From Candidatus Enterousia merdequi (GTDB taxonomy: Bacteria > Pseudomonadota > Alphaproteobacteria > Rs-D84), in the NCBI GenBank assembly GCA_018065345.1, contig JAGHTM010000094.1, forward strand, positions 1-5,368: a stretch of 5,368 nucleotides of DNA, read 5' to 3'. The stretch's first letter is position 1; every line of letters starts with the position of its first letter. A program made the translations under genes and the position numbers. Under the pieces are notes generated by a model. It worked only from the letters and a program-made list of their open reading frames with translations. It ran no database searches and was not told the origin of the DNA. Shown here in pieces: positions 1 through 5,368 of this stretch.

Positions 1-7
1 TTCTATT

Positions 8-36
8 ATTAAACTTCCTATGTCAGAGTGTATCAA
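8..36 (-). promoter_or_regulatory. Possible sigma70-type promoter reading out of the window
   Basis: On the minus strand, TTGATA (36-31) is followed after exactly 17 bases by TTTAAT (13-8), a fair -35/-10 pair. It lies directly behind the terminator of the four-gene unit and overlaps its T-run, so it would suit a separate minus-strand gene starting to the left of the window. In such AT-rich DNA near-consensus boxes arise often by chance, and no start codon or gene is visible in the remaining few bases, so this is only a candidate. Confidence 0.3.
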
Positions 37-54
37 AAAACACCGATTCGGTGC
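35..54 (-). terminator. Intrinsic terminator of the pilin-rluC-asmA-cdaA unit
   Basis: Read on the minus strand, CACCG and CGGTG form a perfect 5-bp GC-rich stem around the loop AAT, extendable by one G-T pair. Six T follow at once (40-35). This is a classic Rho-independent terminator, about 60 bases after the cdaA stop codon. The plus strand has no T-run after the stem, so it acts in the minus direction only. It is the only hairpin of this kind I see between the genes, which supports a single transcript for the four minus-strand genes. Confidence 0.82.
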
Positions 55-91
55 AAGAGCAAATCTTACTAATTTTACAACAAATTATTTT

Positions 92-111
92 GGACAAAAA
101 ATGTTTTTGCC
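92..111 (-). other. Weak A/T stem-loop in the 3' untranslated region of cdaA
   Basis: Four bases after the cdaA stop codon, the minus strand can fold as GGCAAAAA paired with TTTTTGTCC around a three-base loop, with one bulged base. The stem is mostly A-T, so it is weak. It has no T-run behind it and is not a good terminator on its own. It could protect the mRNA 3' end or be chance. The rest of the 54-115 stretch shows no gene. Confidence 0.25.
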
Positions 112-115
112 ACGA

Positions 116-886
116 TTATTTAGATAAAATTTTTTCAATTTTATTACGAACTTTTTTAATGTCTTCGTATTTTTTTATACTTCCGTGTTCTGCAAAAGAT
201 ATATCACCAGTTTCTTCAGAAACAACCAGCACAACAACTCTGGATGTTTCAGACATTCCCAAAGCCGCTCTGTGACGTGTTCCATATTTCCACTGTAATT
301 GATTTTGCGATAATGGCAATATTGCTCCAGCATATTGAATTCTGTTATCTGCAATTATCACCGCCCCATCATGCAATGGCGTTTTATTAAAAAATATTGT
401 CAATAATAATTCACTTGAGATAACAGAGTCTATTTTTGTTCCATATCTTTCAAGCACTATATCTTCCATAGATTCCGGAAAAACAATCAAAGCACCAGTA
501 CGTTTTTCAGACATAAATTCAACTGCTTTGACTATTTCTTCTGTATTTCTACGAATTTTATCATTTTGCTTAGAATCTTGTTTAAAAGCAAAGATTATAT
601 TACGAAGCCCTTTTATATTCCCCATCAATGCTAAAAACTTTCGTAATTCTGGTTGAAAAATCACAATCAACGCAACAGATAAAAATAAAGCTGTCCAATG
701 CAAAAAACGACCAAGCAAATATAAATGTAACATTGGCAAAATAAAACTGAAAGCCCATAAAATTCCAATTCCAAACAAGCCACGAACTAATTTTTCAGAA
801 GATGTATTTTTGATAAAACTAACATAAAAAGCATACACAGCGACAGCTATGATTACAACTTGAACAATATCCAGCCAATTAAACAT
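116..886 (-). CDS. cdaA: CdaA-type membrane diadenylate cyclase (c-di-AMP synthase)
   Basis: This 256-residue protein should condense two ATP into the second messenger cyclic di-AMP at the inner face of the cytoplasmic membrane. The N-terminus shows three hydrophobic segments (about 7-23, 37-58, 62-78), followed by a DisA_N cyclase domain (about 80-250). The hallmark motifs are present: GALIVF at 131-136, the DGA motif at 173-175 within PLHDGAVI, and RHR at 204-206 within GTRHRAALG. Length and order match the CdaA (DacA/YbbP) family, so it looks complete and active. The ATG at 886 is preceded by AAGGA (897-893) with a 6-base spacer, and that site overlaps the asmA stop codon, suggesting coupled translation. 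It is the last gene before the terminator. The usual partners, cdaR (YbbR domains) and glmM, are not next to it in this window. Known c-di-AMP roles (potassium, osmotic and cell-wall balance) come from Firmicutes and are only presumed here. Confidence 0.93.
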   Translation of the reverse strand: MFNWLDIVQVVIIAVAVYAFYVSFIKNTSSEKLVRGLFGIGILWAFSFILPMLHLYLLGRFLHWTALFLSVALIVIFQPELRKFLALMGNIKGLRNIIFAFKQDSKQNDKIRRNTEEIVKAVEFMSEKRTGALIVFPESMEDIVLERYGTKIDSVISSELLLTIFFNKTPLHDGAVIIADNRIQYAGAILPLSQNQLQWKYGTRHRAALGMSETSRVVVLVVSEETGDISFAEHGSIKKYEDIKKVRNKIEKILSK

Positions 887-896
887 TTTCTATCCT

Positions 897-2981
897 TTAT
901 TTTTTATAAAGTAAATCTTTAGTTAAATCCTGTATTGGAGTATTCATCCAATCTGGATCGTCACGTTTTGTCGGAGCACCTTTTTCCTTAGCCGTATCAT
1001 AAGGTTTATCATCCGCCAACCACCCTTCCAATAAATCACCTGCTAACAAACCAGCAACCAATCCCCCTGCAATACTTAAACCACCAGTCAAAGGCGCTAA
1101 AAGCAAACCTATACCAACTGCAGATCCAACCTTACCTACAACTGCAGCACCACTGATTTTAAAATCTGGTTCTGCTAAATTTCCAGATATTTGCATAACA
1201 TTCACAAGATTCCCTGACAACGATAATTTCAATCCTCGCACTGGAACGGAAGCCAAGGACAAATCTATTGTTTCTTTACCTAAATCCAAATTCCCAGCTA
1301 AACGCATATTTACAACATGAGTTTCAACAGCCACCCCATTTTGTGTTTCTATCAAACCATTTCTTAATTTAAGATTTGCAATGGCTCCATCTATTTCTAT
1401 CATATCGCGTTTATTACCGGTAAATAAATCTTCAACATTATGACGCAGTGACGTTAAAAAGTCTCCACCGTACATATATTCAACCAAATCAGAATGAGCA
1501 AAACCTTTATCAATAGAATAAACCATAACCGGCCCTGTTATTGTTTGCATTATCTGTGACATATCAGCACCTTGGGCTTTGAGATACAAATCTAAATTCA
1601 TAGGCAAACCAGAAATAATTTTATCATAATATATTTCTTTTAATATTTCTCCAACATTAAATTTTTCGCCATGTGCCGCAAAATTCACCGTATACACACC
1701 TTTACTATTTATTTCACCATCAATAACAGCTTTTATATTTCCTTTTGCAAAACCAGTATTTGTATCTATTCGCAATTTATGATTATGTACATTAATTTCT
1801 GCTTTCATATTAGACAGATACAAAGAGCGATATACTGTAAAATGTTTTATTTTGATATCAAGATCGACATCCATATTATATAAATATTTTCCAAGCAATG
1901 GCATATCATGAAAAACATTTAATTCTCTATCAGGATGTACCCACTCTTGACCTGCCCCAAACCATTCTGGGAAAGATTTATATACATCTATGTTATCAGA
2001 CGTAATTGTCGCATGCAAAACAGGACTTGTTGTATTAAAATCATACTTTCCAGAAAACACAAGAGACGATTTATCAACAGACAACGTAGATTCTTTAAAA
2101 GAAACCGCATTTTCATTAAAAGTACCAACTATATTTAATTTAATTTTTGGGACTTTCATTATATTCACATTTAACCAAGCACCAGATTTTTTTATATTTG
2201 GTATTTCACCACTCAACATAAAATCTGTTGGCAATTTGTTGTTTCCATCCAAATTTATATCTGCTATCAAGGGTTCTCCACCTGTAGCAAAAGCTATATG
2301 CACAGGATATACATTTCGTTCTTTATCATATTTAGAAAATTGTATAATAAAAGGGAGGTTTTTATCATAAGGTTTTATCCAACCTGTATATTCCATCTTT
2401 TTCTGTCTTATATCATTATGAATTCCAAAACTTGCCAAAGAATATTTTTTGCCATAAATATTCGCAGATATATTTTGAATTTCTAAACCAGAAAAAGGGA
2501 ATTGTGTTACAGGATAAATTGCCCCATCATTTTTTTCTGTATTCGGCTGTTCTTCTGGTGTTTGTAAATTATTAAAGACAACAGAACTATTTCCTTTTTC
2601 ATCTTTTTCTATAGAAACTTTTGCATCATGAATTCTTATATATCTAATGGCAGGTTTTGATTTAAACAAAGATAAAAAATCTAAACGAACATCTATTTTT
2701 TTTGCAGTAAATATATTTTTATTTTTCGCCCAATCTGCACCTTTTATATAAATTTCATTTAATTCAATTTCTGGTTGTAAAGAAAAACGCCAAGAAATTT
2801 CACCATCTATTTCTATTGGCATGTTAGTACTATCACGCAACGTAGATATAATATTTCCACGCAATGATTCAAAATTTATTTGATGTAAAGCTATAATAAA
2901 CGCAACTAACAACCCCATAAAAAACAAGGCCAACATTCTTAACATCAATATATGTCTTTTATAAAATGTATATAAAAACAT
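897..2981 (-). CDS. AsmA-family inner-membrane-anchored envelope protein
   Basis: This 694-residue protein belongs to the AsmA group, large proteins anchored in the inner membrane that span the periplasm and are linked to phospholipid transport and outer-membrane integrity. One membrane helix lies at about 11-33, with basic residues before it. The AsmA N-terminal pattern follows: IEIDGEISW near 57-64, then alternating beta-strand text through LDFLSLF (about 100-106) and IRYIRIHDAKVSIEKDEKG (about 112-130). Near the C-terminus, a stretch around TGPVMVYSIDKG and a later DLSLASVPVRGLKLSLSGN fit the AsmA C-terminal region. Residues 611-647 are rich in Gly, Ala and Leu and could touch a membrane; a charged 47-residue tail follows. 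I chose the ATG at 2981 because AGGTGG (2992-2987) sits 5 bases before it. An in-frame GTG at 2990 would add three residues but has no binding site. The gene lies 9 bases after rluC and 10 before cdaA. Family assignment is firm; the exact paralogue and substrate are not. Confidence 0.88.
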   Translation of the reverse strand: MFLYTFYKRHILMLRMLALFFMGLLVAFIIALHQINFESLRGNIISTLRDSTNMPIEIDGEISWRFSLQPEIELNEIYIKGADWAKNKNIFTAKKIDVRLDFLSLFKSKPAIRYIRIHDAKVSIEKDEKGNSSVVFNNLQTPEEQPNTEKNDGAIYPVTQFPFSGLEIQNISANIYGKKYSLASFGIHNDIRQKKMEYTGWIKPYDKNLPFIIQFSKYDKERNVYPVHIAFATGGEPLIADINLDGNNKLPTDFMLSGEIPNIKKSGAWLNVNIMKVPKIKLNIVGTFNENAVSFKESTLSVDKSSLVFSGKYDFNTTSPVLHATITSDNIDVYKSFPEWFGAGQEWVHPDRELNVFHDMPLLGKYLYNMDVDLDIKIKHFTVYRSLYLSNMKAEINVHNHKLRIDTNTGFAKGNIKAVIDGEINSKGVYTVNFAAHGEKFNVGEILKEIYYDKIISGLPMNLDLYLKAQGADMSQIMQTITGPVMVYSIDKGFAHSDLVEYMYGGDFLTSLRHNVEDLFTGNKRDMIEIDGAIANLKLRNGLIETQNGVAVETHVVNMRLAGNLDLGKETIDLSLASVPVRGLKLSLSGNLVNVMQISGNLAEPDFKISGAAVVGKVGSAVGIGLLLAPLTGGLSIAGGLVAGLLAGDLLEGWLADDKPYDTAKEKGAPTKRDDPDWMNTPIQDLTKDLLYKK

Positions 2982-2986
2982 ATTTT

Positions 2987-2992
2987 CCACCT
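2987..2992 (-). promoter_or_regulatory. Ribosome-binding site that fixes the asmA-family start
   Basis: AGGTGG on the minus strand is 5 bases before the ATG at 2981. Its first two bases are the end of the TAG stop codon of rluC, so ribosomes finishing rluC would be in place to start the next gene. A GTG start at 2990 would lie inside this site, which argues against the longer reading. Confidence 0.75.
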
Positions 2993-3959
2993 ATGGTAAT
3001 TGCAACTCTAAAAACTTTATAACAGATTGCATAAAATCCGGAACATTTGCACGCACAGTCATTGTTTTTCCAGTTCCAGGATGTTTAAAAGTTATTCTGT
3101 ATGCCAATAAAAATAATTTTTGCGTTTTTAACAAAGATTCAAATATTGAATTATTTTTTTTGCTTTGTTTATAACCGTATAAATCATCCCCTATGATTGG
3201 TGCCCCAAGAGAAAAAGCGCTATGCAATCTTAATTGATGTGTTCTTCCTGTCTTTGGAGAAAACAAAACCCACGACAACAAACCAGACGCTTCGCTTAAA
3301 ACTTTGTATTCTGTTATTGCACGTTGAGCAACAATTTCTTTCGGTATTTTTGCAAAATCATCAAACACATATCCTTTCGCAACATAATTATCAATAATTC
3401 CAGTACGTTCACTCAAAGTCCCATTTAACAAAGCAAGATATTCTTTGTGCGCTGTTTTATTTTGGAATTGCAAAGATAAATCTTGAGCAGCTTTCTGATT
3501 TTTGGCAACAACCAATAAACCACTGGTTTCTTTATCTATTCTGTGAACCAAAGATATTTTGTCGTATGGGAACAAAGCAGCAGCCATTTTATCAATTGAT
3601 TTTTTTATTCCTGTTCCACCTTGAACAGCCAATCCAGCAGGTTTATTAAAAACAACAATATCTTTATCATTATGTATGATACATTGTCTTAAATTTTCTA
3701 AATCAGTTAAAGAAAACTTTTCACCAGTTTCTGTTTTATTAACCTTTTTATAAGAAGATAAAGTCGGTGGAATTCTTATTACATCCCCTGTTGATAAAAT
3801 CTCTGCTCCATGGCATCTTGAAGAATTTATTCTTATTTGACCACCACGGCAAAGTTTATAAAAATCACGCTGTAACATTCCTGGATAATTACGTAAAAAC
3901 CAACGCAACAAACGTGTACCAGCATCTACATCAGAAATAGTAATAAATTCTGCTGCCAT
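2991..3959 (-). CDS. rluC: RluA-family 23S rRNA pseudouridine synthase, RluC type
   Basis: This 322-residue cytoplasmic enzyme should turn specific uridines of 23S rRNA into pseudouridine; E. coli RluC modifies positions 955, 2504 and 2580. An S4-like RNA-binding domain fills about 12-65 (RDFYKLCRGGQIRIN, then GDVIRIP). The catalytic domain follows, with NKPAGLAVQGGTG (105-117), the family signature HRIDKETSG (139-147) with the catalytic Asp at 142, and GRTHQLRLH (238-246). The GGTG after NKPAG resembles RluC more than RluD, which has no equivalent glycine pair there; the RluC label is therefore likely but not certain. Length is normal and no key residue is missing. The ATG at 3959 lies 4 bases after the pilin stop codon, with GGTGA (3972-3968) inside the last codons of the pilin gene as a modest ribosome-binding site, so coupling to pilin translation is likely. 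A run of eight A in the mRNA (3161-3154) encodes part of SKKNN. Confidence 0.92.
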   Translation of the reverse strand: MAAEFITISDVDAGTRLLRWFLRNYPGMLQRDFYKLCRGGQIRINSSRCHGAEILSTGDVIRIPPTLSSYKKVNKTETGEKFSLTDLENLRQCIIHNDKDIVVFNKPAGLAVQGGTGIKKSIDKMAAALFPYDKISLVHRIDKETSGLLVVAKNQKAAQDLSLQFQNKTAHKEYLALLNGTLSERTGIIDNYVAKGYVFDDFAKIPKEIVAQRAITEYKVLSEASGLLSWVLFSPKTGRTHQLRLHSAFSLGAPIIGDDLYGYKQSKKNNSIFESLLKTQKLFLLAYRITFKHPGTGKTMTVRANVPDFMQSVIKFLELQLP

Positions 3960-3963
3960 TTAA

Positions 3964-4425
3964 TTATTCACCATATGTAATAGAAACTATATTATTATTC
4001 CCATCCACACAATTCCCAGAAGCGCCACTTTCTTTGTGATTAGACGATATATAACCAACAGAATCCGTCCATGCCTTGGTTACCAAAGCTTCACAATCTG
4101 ATTTAGTCAAACCATTTATACGAACAATAAATTGATGTACATTTGAATTATCTACAGACAATTCATAAGTTCCACCGTATGGATTTTTATTACTTATCGA
4201 CATTGCGGCAAAAATTGTTGAATTATCAATATTAGAAAAATCATCATACCCCTTTAACAATTCTCGAACACCTGTCACTATATTTGTCACATTTTCATTA
4301 ACACTGCTACGTTTTTGCATACTCATAGCATAATTATATGTAGCAATAGCCGTAGCGGTCAAAGCCATCATTATGGCTAAAACGCCTATCATTTCAATCA
4401 TTGAACGACCAGATTCTTGTCTCAT
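3964..4425 (-). CDS. Type IV prepilin-like protein (pilin or minor pseudopilin)
   Basis: This 153-residue protein carries a class III (prepilin) signal: a six-residue leader MRQESG, then RSMIEMIGVLAIMM. Cleavage after Gly6 would put Glu at mature position +5, as in type IV pilins and type II secretion pseudopilins, and the hydrophobic helix runs to about residue 30. Mature position +1 is Arg rather than the usual Phe. The globular part has two cysteines (111 and 139) that could form the C-terminal disulfide loop of pilins; SDCEALVTKAW and GNCVDGNNNIVSITYGE resemble the end of PilS-type (type IVb) pilins. It would be handled by a prepilin peptidase and assembled in the inner membrane and periplasm, but no peptidase, ATPase or secretin gene is in the window. 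The ATG at 4425 is preceded by AAGGGG (4438-4433) with a 7-base spacer, a strong site. As the first gene of the unit it sits directly behind the likely promoter. Whether it is a major pilin, a minor pilin or a pseudopilin cannot be told. Confidence 0.82.
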   Translation of the reverse strand: MRQESGRSMIEMIGVLAIMMALTATAIATYNYAMSMQKRSSVNENVTNIVTGVRELLKGYDDFSNIDNSTIFAAMSISNKNPYGGTYELSVDNSNVHQFIVRINGLTKSDCEALVTKAWTDSVGYISSNHKESGASGNCVDGNNNIVSITYGE

Positions 4426-4454
4426 TTTAATACCCCTTTGATTTTTATAATTTA

Positions 4455-4460
4455 TATAAT
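4455..4460 (+). promoter_or_regulatory. Probable -10 box for uvrC
   Basis: A perfect TATAAT lies 12 bases before the uvrC ATG. Transcription starting about 7 bases behind it would leave a leader of only about 6 bases. No convincing -35 box is found 16-18 bases upstream, where the sequence is the C-run of the pilin ribosome-binding site. The box overlaps the predicted -10 of the opposite promoter. The TATAAT is seen directly; its use is inferred. Confidence 0.45.
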
Positions 4461-4484
4461 ATCATATTTATTATGAATATTCAA
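4456..4484 (-). promoter_or_regulatory. Probable promoter of the pilin-rluC-asmA-cdaA unit
   Basis: On the minus strand TTGAAT (4484-4479) is followed after 17 bases by TATTAT (4461-4456), and the -10 is preceded by TGA, the extended -10 form. Transcription would begin near 4449, giving a leader of about 24 bases that includes the AAGGGG ribosome-binding site. The -35 lies inside the first codons of uvrC. Spacing and the extended -10 make this better than background, but the surroundings are very AT-rich. Confidence 0.5.
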
Positions 4485-5368
4485 TTTAGAGATTTAATTA
4501 AAAATGCACCTTTATCACCAGGAATATATAAAATGTATGATGGTGAAGGTAACTTGCTATATGTTGGTAAAGCAAAAAACTTGCTAAACCGATTACGCCA
4601 ATATATAGACGTCTCTAAACTTGAAAACCATAAACAAGTTATGCGCTCACTAGTTACACGCGTCGAATGGGAAATCACTCCTAATGAACAAGATGCTTTA
4701 GTTCTGGAACAAAAATTAATAAAAACACTTAAACCAAAATATAACGTGATGCTGACAGACGGAAAAATGTATCCGATGCTGGCATTAACCAATCATGAAT
4801 TTCCACGTCTGTTAAAATTCCGTGGAAAAATAACACAAAAAAAAGATATCTTTGGTCCATATCCTTCTGTATATGCACTTAATGATACAATCAAAACAAT
4901 TCAATCAGTGTGCAAAATAAGAACTTGCACAGATACATTTATGCGAAACAGAACACGTCCTTGTTTATTATACCAAATAGGACGATGCAGCGCACCTTGT
5001 TGTCTTAAACAAAATGATTATGATAAAAATGTTAAATTGGCTCGTCGTATTTTATCTGGCGACAGCGAACCAGTCATTTCTGATTTAACAACAAAAATGA
5101 AAGACTTTTCTGATAAAAACGATTTTGAAAATGCCGCAATTATACGCGATAAAATATCCGCATTAACAAAAACATCAAATCGCGGTATACGACAGAATCA
5201 GTCGTATACACAAAATCTACAATGGGATAAAAATGTTTCAGAATTTGAAAATCTTATTGGTTATAAAATAAAATGTGCTGGCGTTTTTGATAATTCTCAT
5301 TTATTTGGGAAACAACCTGTTGGCGCAATGATTGCTTTTGGTCACAAAGGTTTTATAAAATCATCATA
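4473..5368 (+). CDS. uvrC: UvrC, excinuclease ABC subunit C (3' end outside window; short central region)
   Basis: The first 298 codons of uvrC run open to the window edge. UvrC makes both incisions around damaged DNA in nucleotide excision repair, acting with UvrB. The GIY-YIG nuclease domain (about 14-91) makes the 3' cut and shows GIY (17-19), YVG (30-32), Arg40 and the catalytic Glu79. Four cysteines, 152, 164, 172 and 176 in TRPCLLYQIGRCSAPC, have the spacing of those reported to bind an iron-sulfur cluster in E. coli UvrC. A UVR motif that contacts UvrB is at about 203-233 (DFENAAIIRDKI). FDNSH at 272-276 begins the RNase H-like 5'-incision domain; Asp273 matches E. coli Asp399. Only about 40 residues separate UVR from FDNSH, against about 160 in E. 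coli, so roughly 120 residues are absent although the frame is intact. The usual LxDDKSYP reads LTDGKMYP. No ribosome-binding site precedes the ATG, and no better start exists upstream. The other catalytic residues and the helix-hairpin-helix end lie beyond the window. Confidence 0.93.
   Translation, partial: MNIQFRDLIKNAPLSPGIYKMYDGEGNLLYVGKAKNLLNRLRQYIDVSKLENHKQVMRSLVTRVEWEITPNEQDALVLEQKLIKTLKPKYNVMLTDGKMYPMLALTNHEFPRLLKFRGKITQKKDIFGPYPSVYALNDTIKTIQSVCKIRTCTDTFMRNRTRPCLLYQIGRCSAPCCLKQNDYDKNVKLARRILSGDSEPVISDLTTKMKDFSDKNDFENAAIIRDKISALTKTSNRGIRQNQSYTQNLQWDKNVSEFENLIGYKIKCAGVFDNSHLFGKQPVGAMIAFGHKGFIKSS
5185..5209. repeat. Perfect 9-bp inverted repeat inside uvrC
   Basis: GTATACGAC (5185-5193) and GTCGTATAC (5201-5209) are exact reverse complements around the 7-base spacer AGAATCA. 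The repeat is in frame and encodes about residues 238-246 (GIRQNQSYT), just after the UVR motif and at the place where the central region of UvrC is missing. I found no second copy in this window. It could form a hairpin in the mRNA or DNA; a role is not shown. Confidence 0.8.

Noticed and set aside
35..60. The minus-strand hairpin GCACCGAATCGGTG plus T-run resembles the last hairpin of the Cas9 tracrRNA of Streptococcus pyogenes.
   Set aside because: Only the terminator hairpin is alike. The upstream 60 bases show no repeat/anti-repeat pairing and no CRISPR repeats or cas genes are present, and a GC stem with T-run is what any intrinsic terminator looks like.
51..275. Plus-strand open frame of 74 codons across the end of cdaA.
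   Set aside because: It covers the cyclase C-terminus in antisense and part of the operon terminator; no family resemblance and no promoter signal.
1990..2370. Plus-strand open frame of 126 codons inside the AsmA-family gene, with several smaller ones nearby.
   Set aside because: They are opposite a well-supported long gene, lack ribosome-binding sites that stand out, and their products resemble no family; low GC of the coding strand explains them.
3571..3577. A GTCGTAT match in rluC to one arm of the uvrC inverted repeat.
   Set aside because: Only seven bases match, there is no second arm, and the site encodes the ordinary PYDK of the enzyme.
4481..4792. Minus-strand open frame of 103 codons over the start of uvrC.
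   Set aside because: It lies wholly against the conserved GIY-YIG coding region of UvrC on the plus strand, has no recognisable product, and is a shadow frame.
2696..4844. Runs of eight identical bases at 2696-2703, 3154-3161 and 4837-4844, possible slippage or phase-variation sites.
   Set aside because: All three encode Lys-rich text in frame within intact genes, and runs of this length are expected in AT-rich coding DNA.

Overview
The window is AT-rich, roughly one-third GC by eye, and densely coded. It looks like a chromosomal piece of a low-GC Gram-negative bacterium, most likely an uncultured, host- or gut-associated alphaproteobacterium. This rests on an AsmA-family envelope protein, a pilin-like N-terminus of the GRSMIEMIGVLAI type that I associate with that group, and a UvrC catalytic segment (FDNSH, then VGAMIAFG) that reads like alphaproteobacterial UvrC. 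The assignment is inference. Trp is encoded by TGG where I checked, so nothing suggests a changed genetic code.

Layout: four genes on the minus strand form one tight unit, read from right to left: a type IV pilin-like protein (4425-3964), an RluC-type 23S rRNA pseudouridine synthase (3959-2991), an AsmA-family protein (2981-897) and a CdaA-type diadenylate cyclase (886-116). Gaps are 4, 9 and 10 bases, and the ribosome-binding sites of the last three genes lie in or touch the end of the gene before. The unit ends in a GC-rich hairpin followed by six T (54-35, minus strand). A possible promoter for a further minus-strand gene outside the window lies just beyond it.

On the right, uvrC is read in the opposite direction from 4473 and runs off the window. 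Only 47 bases separate it from the pilin gene. The two directions appear to share a compact promoter region with overlapping -10 boxes.

Functionally the minus-strand unit is a mixture: a surface or secretion pseudopilin, a ribosome modification enzyme, an envelope lipid-homeostasis protein and a c-di-AMP synthase. The most unusual points are (1) a uvrC reading frame that is uninterrupted but lacks about 120 residues normally found between the UVR motif and the nuclease domain, with a perfect 9-bp inverted repeat at the join, and (2) a CdaA cyclase linked to an AsmA gene rather than to the usual cdaR and glmM. I see no mobile element, CRISPR array, tRNA or rRNA.
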